Shown: positions 50,055 to 59,050, counted from the stretch's first letter. The stretch: 64,000 bases of DNA from Planotetraspora sp. A-T 1434 (GCF_025420585.1 NZ_JAOEGB010000001.1:434001-498000); one strand, 5' to 3'. Numbers and translations are program-made. Notes: a model not told the origin generated them from the sequence alone.

Positions 50055-51206
50055 ATGCCAGTGACGAGTGAGGCGTACATCGTCAGTGCCGTACGTACGC
50101 CAGTCGGAACCCACAAGGGCGCGTTGACCGGCGTTCACCCCGCCGACCTGGGAGCGCACGTGTTGAGCGAAGTCGTAGAACGCGCCGGTGTCGATCCGTC
50201 GGCGATCGAGGACGTGATCATGGGGTGCGTCACGCAACTCGGAGCGCAGTTCGGCGACATCGCCCGCACCGCGTGGCTGTCGGCGGGCCTGCCGGAGAGC
50301 GTGCCGGGCGTGACGGTCGAGCGGCAGTGCGGCTCCTCGCAGCAGGCGTTGCACTTCGCCGCCCAGGCGGTGATCTCGGGAACCCAGGACCTTGTGATCG
50401 CCGCGGGCGTGGAGAATATGGCGATGGTGCCGATGAACGCGAACAACATCGTCTTGAAGGAACTCGGCACCCCACGGCGCGGCGAAGGATGGGCAAAGCG
50501 TTACGGCGACCAGGAGATCTCACAGTTTCGCGGGGCCGAGCTGATCGCCCAGAAGTGGGGCCTCAGCCGCGAGGACATGGAGCGCTTCTCCGTGGAAAGC
50601 CACCGGCGGGCGGTCCGTGCGATCGACGAGGGCCGGTTCGCAACGCAGATCGCCCCCATCGCCGGCGTCGACACCGACGAGGGCGCGCGCCGCGACACCT
50701 CCTTGGAAGCGATGGCGAAGTTGAAGACGCTGCGGGAAGGCGGGGCGCTCACGGCCGCGGTGTCCAGCCAGATGTCGGTCGGCGCCGGCGCGCTGCTCGT
50801 CGCCTCCGAGCATGCCGTGCGAACGCACAACCTGACACCGCTTGCCCGCGTGCACACACTGGCTGTGGTCGGCGACGACCCCATCTACATGCTCACCGGC
50901 CCGATCCCGGCGACCGCGGCCGCACTGTCCCGGTCCGGGCTGAGCATCGACGACATCGACCTGTTCGAGGTCAACGAAGCCTTCGCGTCCATCCCGATGG
51001 CATGGGCCCGCGAAACCGGGGCCTCGCTGGAGAAGACCAACGTCAACGGTGGCGCGATCGCGCTCGGGCACCCGCTGGGAGCCACCGGCGCGATCCTGGC
51101 CACGAAGCTCGTGTACGAGCTGCACCGCACCGGCGGCCGATACGGGCTGCAGACGATGTGTGAGGGCGGCGGACAGGCCAACGCCACCATCTTCGAGCAC
51201 GTCTGA
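50055..51206 (+). CDS. Acetyl-CoA acyltransferase (thiolase)
   Basis: 383 residues from ATG 50055 after AAAAGGA. Thiolase catalytic elements are complete: nucleophile Cys in VERQCGSSQQALHF, active-site His in GGAIALGHPLGATGA and the second Cys in TMCEGGGQANATIF. N-terminal EAYIVSAVRTPVGTHKGALT is typical. It performs the CoA-dependent cleavage ending a beta-oxidation-like route. It is followed by a LysR gene and lies near other CoA-ester genes. Confidence 0.95.
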   Translation: MPVTSEAYIVSAVRTPVGTHKGALTGVHPADLGAHVLSEVVERAGVDPSAIEDVIMGCVTQLGAQFGDIARTAWLSAGLPESVPGVTVERQCGSSQQALHFAAQAVISGTQDLVIAAGVENMAMVPMNANNIVLKELGTPRRGEGWAKRYGDQEISQFRGAELIAQKWGLSREDMERFSVESHRRAVRAIDEGRFATQIAPIAGVDTDEGARRDTSLEAMAKLKTLREGGALTAAVSSQMSVGAGALLVASEHAVRTHNLTPLARVHTLAVVGDDPIYMLTGPIPATAAALSRSGLSIDDIDLFEVNEAFASIPMAWARETGASLEKTNVNGGAIALGHPLGATGAILATKLVYELHRTGGRYGLQTMCEGGGQANATIFEHV

Positions 51207-51406
51207 CGCCACCCCTCGGCATCGCAGCCAAACGTAAACAGGAGCGAGGGCACCGGGCCGTCCGCCACCCACGGCAAGCGCCCCCACATGACCTGGGCAA
51301 AAGGCACCACGCCGGAGACTTGCTTATTGTGAGGGTCTCGGGATTTACTTGACTCGGCAAGCACTTCCTTGCCGCATCAAGCACAGGGTCGACCGGCTCA
51401 GCACAC

Positions 51407-51429
51407 GACGGAGTGGACACCACTCCGTC
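51407..51429. promoter_or_regulatory. Inverted repeat upstream of LysR gene
   Basis: GACGGAGTG and CACTCCGTC are a perfect 9-bp inverted repeat around 5 bases, 39 bp before the LysR start. It could be an autoregulatory LysR site or a small terminator of the thiolase transcript. Confidence 0.5.
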
Positions 51430-51467
51430 AGGGGTCGCCGTCAGGTCCCAGGCCAGGGGGTGGAGTT

Positions 51468-52382
51468 ATGGAGCTCCGGCATATCGAGGCGTTCATCGTC
51501 GTGGCGGAGGAGCTGAACTTCCGCCGCGCGGCGGAGCGGCTGCACATCGCCCAGCCGCCGCTGTCGCAGCAGATCAAGCGACTCGAGCGCGATGTCGGCG
51601 TGACCTTGCTGAACCGCACCACGAGGCATGTCTCGCTCACCCCGGCCGGCGAGGTGTTCTTGCAGGAGGCGCGGCGTGCGGTGCAGGGCGTGCACGCCGC
51701 GCGACGAGCTGCCACGAAGGTGGCCGCCGGGACGACCGGTGTCCTCCGGCTGGGGTTCAGCGGCCCCGCCTCCCACGAGGTGCTGATGATGATGACCAGG
51801 ATGTACCGCGAACGGCGGCCCCAGGTCCGGCTGGATGTGGTGGGCCCGTTCTACGGAGGCGAGCTGATCGAGCGACTCAGCCACGGCGAGATCGACGCCA
51901 GCCTGGTCCGCCTGCCGGTCCAAGGCTCCCGGATCGCCGTCCGGGAAATCCTCCGGCACGACATGGCCGTGGCACTGCCCGCCGACCATCCCTTGGCGGA
52001 CCGCCCGCACGTCGACCTGTCCGACCTGCGCGACCTGCCGGTGATCAGCTATTCCACCGATCGTGGTGTCGCGGTGCCCCACGTGGTCCAAAGCGCGTTC
52101 CTCGAGCGCGGGTTCACCCCCAACGTCGTCCAGTCGGCGCCTGACGCGCACACCATCATGTCGCTGGTCGGCGCCGGAGTCGGGATCGGCTTTGTTCCGA
52201 TCGCGGCGGGCCACATCAGACTGCCGGGCGTCGTTCTGGTGCCGGTGCCCGAGATAGCGCCGCTCCCGTTGGCCCTCGCCTGGGCCGAATACGACGACAA
52301 TCCGGCACTGTTGGCCCTCATCGACCTGGTCGAAAAGGTGTCCGCCTCGTTCCGGACGGGCCAGGAAGGCGCCGTGGCGTAG
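51468..52382 (+). CDS. LysR-family transcriptional regulator
   Basis: 304 residues from ATG 51468. The N-terminal HTH is intact: MELRHIEAFIVVAEELNFRR, AAERLHIAQPPLSQQIKRLE, RDVGVTLLNRTTRHVSLTPA. The effector domain follows (VLRLGFSGPASHEVLMMMTR, GVGIGFVPIAAGHI). The sequence is close to the BenM/CatR style used for aromatic and acyl-CoA catabolism. Its location between thiolase and hydrolase genes makes it the likely regulator of the cluster. Confidence 0.93.
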   Translation: MELRHIEAFIVVAEELNFRRAAERLHIAQPPLSQQIKRLERDVGVTLLNRTTRHVSLTPAGEVFLQEARRAVQGVHAARRAATKVAAGTTGVLRLGFSGPASHEVLMMMTRMYRERRPQVRLDVVGPFYGGELIERLSHGEIDASLVRLPVQGSRIAVREILRHDMAVALPADHPLADRPHVDLSDLRDLPVISYSTDRGVAVPHVVQSAFLERGFTPNVVQSAPDAHTIMSLVGAGVGIGFVPIAAGHIRLPGVVLVPVPEIAPLPLALAWAEYDDNPALLALIDLVEKVSASFRTGQEGAVA

Positions 52383-52394
52383 CGCGACCCCGGC

Positions 52395-52422
52395 GGCCGC
52401 GGCGTCGTCCAACGCCGCGGCC
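52395..52422. terminator. Hairpin terminator between LysR and FAH-family genes
   Basis: Perfect 11-bp stem GGCCGCGGCGT / ACGCCGCGGCC with a 6-nt loop, between the convergent LysR and hydrolase genes. Confidence 0.8.
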
Positions 52423-52472
52423 ATGCCGTACGGCTCGGCCCTACATTCCCGATATTTCCGAGGGGACAGGAG

Positions 52473-53315
52473 TCACGCGGACAGGAAGCGTTGCCTGAGC
52501 TCGCCGATGCCCGCCACCGTGGTGACGAGTTCGTCGCCGGCCTTGAGATAGATCGGTGGCTTGCGGGCCGCGCCGACTCCGCCCGGGGTGCCGGTGAAGA
52601 CGACATCGCCGGGCAGGAGCGGGAGCTTCGCCGAAAGCTCGGCGATCAGGGCGGGTACGGAGAACAGGAGATCGGACGTCGAGGCACGCTGCATTTCCGT
52701 GCCGTTGACGGCGCAGCCGATCTCGAGGTCGTCGGGATCGGGGAACTCGTCGGGAGTGACCAGCCACGGGCCCATGGGGCTGAAGCCGGGGAACGACTTG
52801 CCCAGGCTCCACTGGGGCATCTGGTTCTTCATCTGCTCGGTCCGGTCGCTCAGGTCCTGCCCGACGGTCAGCCCGGCGACATGCTCCCATGCCTTCTCCA
52901 CGGGGACGTTGCGGGCCGGCCTGCCGATCACGGCGACGAGCTCGGCCTCCCAGTCCACGGTCGGCCCGGAGAGCACGACGTCGCCGACGGGTCCGGTGAT
53001 CGACGTAGGGAACTTCGTGAAGACGACGGGGAATTCAGGCGCTTCCATCCCGGCTTCGGCGCTGTGCGCCCGATAGTTCACGCCGATCCCGAACACCTGG
53101 GCGGGCCGGGGCGCGGGAGACCCGAGATCTTCCATCGCGAAGGGAGCCGCGCCAGCGGTGCCGGCCGCCTGTGCCGCCCAAATAATGAACTCGTCCCACT
53201 GGCCGTACACCGACTGCGGGTCGGGGCCGAACCGCCCGTCACTGGCCTGCTGTACGTCGATCGCTCCCGCGTCGGTGAAGACCGTGAGCCTGCCGGAAAG
53301 ATTGCCGATACGCAT
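52473..53315 (-). CDS. Fumarylacetoacetate hydrolase family protein
   Basis: 280 residues from ATG 53315 with AGGAG at 6 nt. FAH-fold features: QVFGIGVNYRAHSAEAGMEA, FTKFPTSITGPVGDV, the metal-binding Glu-x-Glu in TVDWEAELVAVIGRPARNVP, and DVVFTGTPGGVGAARKPPIY. The family hydrolyses or isomerises beta-diketo acids, typically after ring cleavage. It stands 106 bases upstream-to-downstream of the crotonase gene, in the same direction. Substrate unknown. Confidence 0.92.
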   Translation of the reverse strand: MRIGNLSGRLTVFTDAGAIDVQQASDGRFGPDPQSVYGQWDEFIIWAAQAAGTAGAAPFAMEDLGSPAPRPAQVFGIGVNYRAHSAEAGMEAPEFPVVFTKFPTSITGPVGDVVLSGPTVDWEAELVAVIGRPARNVPVEKAWEHVAGLTVGQDLSDRTEQMKNQMPQWSLGKSFPGFSPMGPWLVTPDEFPDPDDLEIGCAVNGTEMQRASTSDLLFSVPALIAELSAKLPLLPGDVVFTGTPGGVGAARKPPIYLKAGDELVTTVAGIGELRQRFLSA

Positions 53316-53421
53316 GAATTCTCCTGATCGATGGTGATGCGCAGGCCCGTCGACCGCGGCCATCACGGGCACGCCGGCCTTCGCCGGCGCCTCGCAGGTC
53401 ACTGAAAGTGAGAGCGTGTGC

Positions 53422-54216
53422 TCACTGGGCTCGCCATACGGGTGCCCTCTTCTCGACGAACGCGCTGGTGCCTTCCTTGAAGTCCTGGCTGTTCTTGATG
53501 CGGGAGATCTCCTCCGTGTTGCGGACCCAGGCATCGGTCTCAGCCGCCACGGCGTCATCGGTCAGACCCGTCGCCAGCCGTTTCCCGGCCTGTACGGCGA
53601 GCGGTGCGTTGCCGCTGATCTTCTCGGCCAGCGCCAGCGCGGCGTCCAGCACGGCACCGTCCGGGACGACCTGGTTGACCAGCCCGAGGCCCAGCGCACG
53701 TGACGCGTCGATCGGTTCTCCGGTGGAAATCATCTCCATGGCGATCTTGGGCGGGATCTGCTGCGGGAGCCGGAAGACACCGCCTGCCGCGGCGAACAGC
53801 CCGCGGGCGACCTCAGGAAGGCCGAAGGTCGCGGACTCGCCGGCCACCGCGAGATCACTGGCCAGAACCAGTTCCATGCCGCCCGCCAGGGCGTAACCGT
53901 TCACGGCCGCGATGGTGGGTTTGCTGATGTGGTGCCGGACATAGCCGGCGAAGCCCCATTCGTCATGCCCGGGAGCCATCAGCGACTCGCCGCGGGAGAC
54001 CGCCTTGAGATCCGCGCCGGCGGAGAACGCGCGTCCGCCCGCGCCGGTCAGGACCACCGCCCGGACATCGCGATCCTCCTCGGCACGGACCAGTGCGCCG
54101 CCGACGATTTCGCTGACCTCGGCGTTGACGGCGTTCATCGCACTGGGCCGGTTCAGTGTGATCACCAGGGCATGGCCGCGCCGCTCGACCAGGGCAGCGG
54201 GCTCGATCGCCTTCAT
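53422..54216 (-). CDS. Enoyl-CoA hydratase/isomerase family protein
   Basis: 264 residues. Crotonase fold: oxyanion-hole segments GRAFSAGADLKAVSRGE and AAVNGYALAGGMELVLASDL, and the helix GLPEVARGLFAAAGGVFRLP, where the usual catalytic Glu region reads EVARGL. It hydrates or isomerises an enoyl-CoA. ATG 54216 overlaps the stop of the OB-fold gene (ATGA), so they are coupled. Confidence 0.93.
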   Translation of the reverse strand: MKAIEPAALVERRGHALVITLNRPSAMNAVNAEVSEIVGGALVRAEEDRDVRAVVLTGAGGRAFSAGADLKAVSRGESLMAPGHDEWGFAGYVRHHISKPTIAAVNGYALAGGMELVLASDLAVAGESATFGLPEVARGLFAAAGGVFRLPQQIPPKIAMEMISTGEPIDASRALGLGLVNQVVPDGAVLDAALALAEKISGNAPLAVQAGKRLATGLTDDAVAAETDAWVRNTEEISRIKNSQDFKEGTSAFVEKRAPVWRAQ

Positions 54217-54647
54217 CGCGCGCTCCGGGATTCGGCATGCTCAAGCCGGGCCGGACGGAACACGGGCACCATCTCGTCTTCGGGCGCGGGACCGGACGGC
54301 ACGACCTCGACCTGAACGCGCAGGTCCGCGAGATCGGCATCGGGATCCACGTCGTCGAGCCGGCACCACCACCACGGCCCCTCGTCCAGCTCGACGATTC
54401 CGACGACGGTGCGTACCGCTTCGGGCCTGTCCTCTTTCCTGCTGTGCACCGTGGCCCACGACACCACCCGGCCGCCGCCACGGGCGGCCACGTATTCCCA
54501 GTCAGCCTCGTCGCCAGGTAGGGGCAAGCTCCGCGGATCGAGGTATTCGCCGGTGCTTCGACGGCGGCGGAGCAGGAAAAGGCCACCACGCGTGCCGTCG
54601 AAGAAGTCAGCCGAGGCGGTGTCCCGGGCGACCGGATCAATGGTCAT
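54213..54647 (-). CDS. DUF35/OB-fold acyl-CoA-associated protein without zinc ribbon
   Basis: 144 residues. It starts with the helix FFDGTRGGLFLLRRRRSTGE of the DUF35 family and has the C-terminal OB fold (EYVAARGGGRVVSWATVHSR, VVGIVELDEGPWWWCRLDDV). The cysteines of the usual rubredoxin-like zinc ribbon are absent: the site reads RRRRSTGEYLDPRSLPLPGD. Such proteins act with a thiolase-like partner (as ChsH2-type or thiolase/OB pairs) on CoA esters; the partner gene lies just upstream. It overlaps the crotonase gene. Confidence 0.82.
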   Translation of the reverse strand: MTIDPVARDTASADFFDGTRGGLFLLRRRRSTGEYLDPRSLPLPGDEADWEYVAARGGGRVVSWATVHSRKEDRPEAVRTVVGIVELDEGPWWWCRLDDVDPDADLADLRVQVEVVPSGPAPEDEMVPVFRPARLEHAESRSAR

Positions 54648-54674
54648 GGCCGCTCCTTTCTGGTCGATGAGCTA

Positions 54675-54802
54675 TGAGTCGAAGGAGGTGTGAGTCGAAG
54701 GAGCTGTGAGTCGAAGGAGGTGTGAGCCGATGGAGGTGTGAGCCGATGGAGGTGTGAGCCGATGGAGGTGTGAGCCGATGGAGGTGTGAGCCGATGGGGA
54801 TA
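54675..54802. repeat. 16-bp tandem repeat in catabolic operon
   Basis: Eight copies of a 16-bp unit, first TGAGTCGAAGGAGGTG and then TGAGCCGATGGAGGTG, start at 54675, 54691, 54707, 54723, 54739, 54755, 54771 and 54787. On the plus strand each carries GGAGGTG, a Shine-Dalgarno-like core, although the flanking genes are read from the minus strand. It fills the spacer between the thiolase-like and OB-fold genes. Confidence 0.93.
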
Positions 54803-54813
54803 AAACGCCATCT

Positions 54814-56001
54814 TCAGAGAGCCGAGGCGCTTCCGAGCACCAGGGTGCTGTGGTGGTCGAGGTAGCCGCCGTTCCCCGAGACGAGCACCACGTCATGACG
54901 GCGCGCCTGGCGTTCGCCGCCCTGGCCACGCGCCTGGATGACCCCCTCGGCAAGCGGGGTCATGCCCCACATGTAGTAGGAGGAGAGCTGGCCGCCGCCG
55001 GTGTTCAGCGGTAGCGATCCCCCCGGCCCGAGCACCCCTGGCTCCGACACGAACGCGCCGCCCTCACCCTTGCCGCAGAACCCGTAGTCCTCCAGGGTGA
55101 GCAGCACGGTGAACGTGTAGCAGTCGTACAGTTCCAGCACGTCGACGTCGTCGACGCCGACGCCGGCCATCTTCAGAGCGGCCGGACCCGACCTCGCGGC
55201 TCCACTCACCAAGCCGAAGTCGTCGTCACGACGCATTCGTTTTCCGGGATGAGCTTGCGCCCAGCCCATCACCGACACCGGAGGCTGGGCCAGCGACGCG
55301 GCTCGATCGGCGGTGGTCACGATCACCGCGACGCCACCGTTGGAGACAAGGCAACAGTCGAGCAGGTGGAACGGTTCGACGACGAACCGGGACTCCTGGT
55401 GGTCGGCAAGGGTGATCGGGTCGCGTAACTGGGCCAGTGGGTTCATTCCGGCCCACGCTCGCTGTGCGACGGCCACGGCGCCGAGTTGCTCACTTGTCGT
55501 GCCGAAAGCCCGCATGTGGCGGCGTGCGGCCAGCGCGTAGAACGTGTTGGGGCCGGCGAACCCGCTGGCGTCGAGCAACCCCGACCAGCCGCGTGGCGCG
55601 GCCCGTCCCGCGTACGCGGAACCGCTACCGCGCCCGGGCTGCAACGGAGCGTCGGCGAAGACACACGCCACGGTGTCGGCCATGCCGGATTCCACGGCCA
55701 TGGCCGCGTACTGGACCATCGCACCCGCTGTGGAGCCGAATGCCTGCATCTGGGTGAGCAGTCGCAGGTCGTGCAGACCGAGATCGACCTGCAGGCTGAG
55801 GTCCACCGACCGGGTCACGCCCGCGGACACCAGCAGACCGTCGATGTCGGAGAGCCTGATACCGGCGTCCTCAGCCGCCCGCCTCACCGCTTCGGCCGCG
55901 AACCGCTGCGAGGTCGGCCCGTAGACCTTGCCCATCTCGGTCAACCCCAGGCCGACGATCGCGGCACGGCGGTGCGCGGGCCTGTCACCCCTGGCGCTCA
56001 T
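54814..56001 (-). CDS. Thiolase-like (SCP-x/lipid-transfer type) protein
   Basis: 395 residues from ATG 56001. Thiolase-superfamily fold: AAIVGLGLTEMGKVYGPTSQ, RRAAEDAGIRLSDIDGLLVS, and terminal LPLNTGGGQLSSYYMWGM. The catalytic Cys segment is replaced (QAFGSTAGAMVQYAAMAVES has no Cys), and the His region reads NTGGGQLS, as in non-condensing thiolase-like proteins that pair with DUF35 proteins. The OB-fold partner gene follows after the 16-bp repeats. The pair probably acts as retro-aldolase or hydro-lyase on a CoA ester. Confidence 0.87.
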   Translation of the reverse strand: MSARGDRPAHRRAAIVGLGLTEMGKVYGPTSQRFAAEAVRRAAEDAGIRLSDIDGLLVSAGVTRSVDLSLQVDLGLHDLRLLTQMQAFGSTAGAMVQYAAMAVESGMADTVACVFADAPLQPGRGSGSAYAGRAAPRGWSGLLDASGFAGPNTFYALAARRHMRAFGTTSEQLGAVAVAQRAWAGMNPLAQLRDPITLADHQESRFVVEPFHLLDCCLVSNGGVAVIVTTADRAASLAQPPVSVMGWAQAHPGKRMRRDDDFGLVSGAARSGPAALKMAGVGVDDVDVLELYDCYTFTVLLTLEDYGFCGKGEGGAFVSEPGVLGPGGSLPLNTGGGQLSSYYMWGMTPLAEGVIQARGQGGERQARRHDVVLVSGNGGYLDHHSTLVLGSASAL

Positions 56002-56528
56002 AGGCGACCTCACTCCGGTTTCTCAGCGGCTGCCCTCGGTATCCCGATGCGCGGACGAGGGTTGGAAAATGCGGCCATGGGAGCCGCCGGGCGTGCAAAA
56101 AAAGGCTTTCGGCGCGTGGCGGTTCCATGTGGTCCGACCTGAACGTCATGCTAAATGCGGCGGTTGACGGGCGCATCTGTTCTGGACGGCGATCGGGGTG
56201 GGACCGAGCGCCACAATGAGAGAAACGATCTATATTTGTGCTGGTCAGGGCCTACTAGGTCGTGCGAAGTAATCGAATGTGTCTAACTTGGTGTTAGTCG
56301 AGAAGTTCCTGGGTGTTCTAATCTGCAAGCCGTAAGAGGTCGCCATTTCGGCGTTCCGGTAAGACATTCTCAGGGCCACAGGAAAAAGGCTGCGCCGCTC
56401 CCGGTCCGGGGAGGTCACGCCGTTGTCGCCGGAGCGGGTTTCGCGGGCCTCTGTCAGCTCGACGAGCCCCAGCGAGCTGGAGACCGGCCGATGCCGTGCC
56501 ACAACCCTTCCGTCGAATGAGGACTGAC
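56002..56528. other. Divergent intergenic region of the catabolic cluster
   Basis: About 530 bases between the thiolase-like gene and the acyl-CoA ligase gene, transcribed apart, so both promoters must lie here. An AT-richer stretch spans about 56150-56350. One short inverted repeat, CTAAC-TTGGT-GTTAG, lies at 56283-56297 and may be a LysR-type or other operator. No gene is seen. Confidence 0.55.
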
Positions 56529-58136
56529 ATGCGACCGATTCCCTATGCTCCGCGCTCGCCGTTGACGACCATCGGCAACGGCCGCAACGTCAACTGGCTG
56601 CTGGAGACACGGGCGGCGAACCGGGCGACCCACCCGTTCCTCGTCTGGGAGCCGTTCGCCGACACCGGGCGCACCTGGACCTATGCCGAGTTCGCCCACG
56701 ACGTCGCGGCGATCGCCGAAGGGCTGCGCCGCCGTGGCGTCCGTGCGGGCGACATGGTGCTCATCCATTTGGAGAACTGCCCGGAATACGTCCTCACCTG
56801 GTTCGCGTGCTCCAGGATCGGCGCGGTCGCGGTCTGTACGAACACCCGATCGTCGCAGGATGAGCTGAGCTACTTCGGCAGTCACTCAGGCGCTTCCGTC
56901 GTGGTCACTCAGCCGAGTCTGGCATCGGTCGTGACGAACGCCATCCCCGACGCCAAGGCGGTGTTCGTCACCGACCACAACGCCGGTGACCCGGTGGCGT
57001 CCGCCGACCTGCCCGGCCGTACCGACCGGTTCGCGGCGCTGCTGGACAACGAGCCCGGCCCGGCCCACCAAGGTGGCGCCCTGGACCCGACTCTGATTCT
57101 CTACACCTCGGGCACCACAGGCCGGCCGAAAGCGGTCACGTGGACCCATGCCAACACCATGTGGGCGGCCAAGGTCAACGGGTCGCACTCACGTCTGGGG
57201 CCCGCCGATGTCACCCAGGTCTACCTCCCGCTGTTCCACACCAACGCGCAGTCCTACTCGATCCTGCCCACCCTGTGGGCCGGTGGGACGGCGGTTCTCC
57301 AGCCACGCTTCTCCGCCTCGCGCTTCTGGGACGTCGCGCACACGCACAACTCCACGTTCGCCTCCCAGATCTACTTCGCGCTGCGCGCCTTGGCCAACCG
57401 CGACGTCCCCGAACGGCACACCTTCACCCGCTGGTTCACCGGCATGTCCGGGCATCCCGCGGAGAAGCTCTTCAAGGTCCCGATCATCGGGTGGTACGGC
57501 ATGACCGAGACCGTCGCGGCCCCGATCGCCGGCGATCTGCTCGTACCGAACAGGGCCGGCACGATCGGCCGTGCGGCGACCCAGTACGAGATCGCCGTAC
57601 TCGACCCTGACGGCAAGCCGGTCGGCGTCGGCGAGACCGGAGACCTCCGGGTGCGCGGCATCCCCGGGGTGTCCCTCTTCGGCGGTTACCTGCATGACGA
57701 AGCCGCCACCGCCGCAGCCTTCGACGAGCACGGCTGGTTCATCACCGGCGACCGGCTGACCGTGCACGAGGACGGCTCAGTGACCTACGCCGACCGCAGC
57801 AAGGACATGCTGCGGGTAGGCGGGGAGAACGTCGCGGCGTCCGAAATAGAAAGGGTCGTCCTCGGCGTCGCCGGTGTGGCGGAGGCGGTGGTCGTGGGAG
57901 CGCCCGACCCGATGCTGGACGAGGTGCCGGTCGCCTTCGTCGTGCCCCGGCCCGGGGGGACCGGCGGCGACCTGGCGGAGGCCGTTCTGGCCGCGTGCCG
58001 CCGGGACCTGGCCGACTTCAAGGTCCCTCGCGAGGTCAGGGTCGTGGACGACCTGCCGCGTTCGACCCTGGAGAAGGTCGCCAAGAACGAACTGCGCGTG
58101 TTGCTGCGATCCGAGGCGCGGCCGCTCCGGAGTTGA
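56529..58136 (+). CDS. Acyl-CoA ligase (AMP-dependent)
   Basis: 535 residues from ATG 56529 after GAGGA. ANL-family motifs: LILYTSGTTGRPKAVTWTHA (A3), GWYGMTETVAAPI (A5), the hinge DRSKDMLRVGGENVAASEIE (A8) and the catalytic Lys in PRSTLEKVAKNEL (A10). It activates a carboxylic acid with ATP and CoA and probably provides the CoA ester for the enzymes around it. CaiC-like and cinnamate-type ligases look alike at this level; substrate unknown. Confidence 0.93.
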   Translation: MRPIPYAPRSPLTTIGNGRNVNWLLETRAANRATHPFLVWEPFADTGRTWTYAEFAHDVAAIAEGLRRRGVRAGDMVLIHLENCPEYVLTWFACSRIGAVAVCTNTRSSQDELSYFGSHSGASVVVTQPSLASVVTNAIPDAKAVFVTDHNAGDPVASADLPGRTDRFAALLDNEPGPAHQGGALDPTLILYTSGTTGRPKAVTWTHANTMWAAKVNGSHSRLGPADVTQVYLPLFHTNAQSYSILPTLWAGGTAVLQPRFSASRFWDVAHTHNSTFASQIYFALRALANRDVPERHTFTRWFTGMSGHPAEKLFKVPIIGWYGMTETVAAPIAGDLLVPNRAGTIGRAATQYEIAVLDPDGKPVGVGETGDLRVRGIPGVSLFGGYLHDEAATAAAFDEHGWFITGDRLTVHEDGSVTYADRSKDMLRVGGENVAASEIERVVLGVAGVAEAVVVGAPDPMLDEVPVAFVVPRPGGTGGDLAEAVLAACRRDLADFKVPREVRVVDDLPRSTLEKVAKNELRVLLRSEARPLRS

Positions 58137-58190
58137 GCCTCGCGATGGTGCAGGGGCATCGCGGTCGGCGGCGTCGCGTCACATCGGAGG

Positions 58191-58412
58191 GTGGCCACCG
58201 ACCCGATCGATCCGGCGGTGGAGACCGCCGAACAGGTGCGCGACCGGGTCCTGGCCGCCGCCCGCCACATCCCGGTCGAGCAGTTGGGCACCTGCGACGA
58301 CTGTGGCTTCTCCCCGTTCGCCGACGACACGTCGACCTCCCGCGAGACCGCGTTTGCCAAGATCGCCGCGCGGGTCCGGGGCACCGAGCTCGCCGCGAAG
58401 GCCCTGGCATAG
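58191..58412 (+). pseudogene. Cobalamin-independent methionine synthase-like C-terminal fragment
   Basis: The 73-residue frame reads VETAEQVRDRVLAAARHIPV, EQLGTCDDCGFSPFADDTST, SRETAFAKIAARVRGT. The GTxDDCGFSPF...DTSTSRxxAFxKI pattern is the end of the MetE-like catalytic domain, including a zinc-binding Cys. The first 300 or so residues are missing. A GTG lies at 58191 but nothing suggests a stand-alone function, so it is read as a truncated gene copy. Confidence 0.7.
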
Positions 58413-58539
58413 GCGCTGCGGCGCCCAGACCCGGAAACGGACGCCTGAGGTGCCGGCCGCCGTGAACCCCTGGAGCGGCCGCCCGCCCGTGACTGACCGG
58501 TGCCCGGCCGGGGAAGCGGGCGGGCGAGCCGTACGGATG

Positions 58540-58968
58540 TCAGGCGGGGGGCTTGGCGGTGGCGGGGACGGTGGAGAGCTCGACGGTGCAGAAGGCGCAG
58601 CGGCGGGCCTCGACGGGGATGTCACTGAGGCACTCGGGGCACTGCTTCTCCGTCGCCTCCTTCTTGGAGTCGAAGAGGCTGAGGAAGCGGGTCATCGGCA
58701 GGACGACCAGCCAGTACACAACGGCCGCCACGATGAGGAAACTCAGCACGTGGTTGATGAAATCGCCGTACTTGAACTGCGCGCCGTTCACCGTGAAGAC
58801 GTACGAGGAGAAGTCCGGCTTCTTGCCGCCGGTGATCGCGCCGATCAGAGGGGTGATGAGGTCGGCCACGAGGGCCTGGATGAGACCGCTGAAGGTCGCC
58901 CCGACGACGACCGCGACGGCGAGTTCCACAAGGTTGCCGCGCATGATGAACTTCTTGAATCCGCTCAT
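58540..58968 (-). CDS. mscL: Large-conductance mechanosensitive channel with C-terminal zinc ribbon
   Basis: 142 residues from ATG 58968. The MscL fold is clear: MSGFKKFIMRGNLVELAVAV, VVGATFSGLIQALVADLITP and FINHVLSFLIVAAVVYWLVV. After the second helix, residues about 108-128 form a two-CxxC zinc ribbon (CPECLSDIPVEARRCAFC), an addition common in actinobacterial MscL. It is an emergency valve against osmotic downshock. Confidence 0.95.
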   Translation of the reverse strand: MSGFKKFIMRGNLVELAVAVVVGATFSGLIQALVADLITPLIGAITGGKKPDFSSYVFTVNGAQFKYGDFINHVLSFLIVAAVVYWLVVLPMTRFLSLFDSKKEATEKQCPECLSDIPVEARRCAFCTVELSTVPATAKPPA

Positions 58969-59050
58969 GGGGCAACGCCCTATCCCGGAACCCCATAGGT
59001 ATGCAAGGGCTTGACGCGGGAAGGGCCGGAGCCTACGGTTCCCTCCAAGG

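Noticed and set aside
50214-50222. Isolated GTGATCATG motif
   Set aside because: It lies inside the thiolase coding sequence (codons for Val-Ile-Met) with no neighbouring copy at 53 bp, so it is not part of the arrays.
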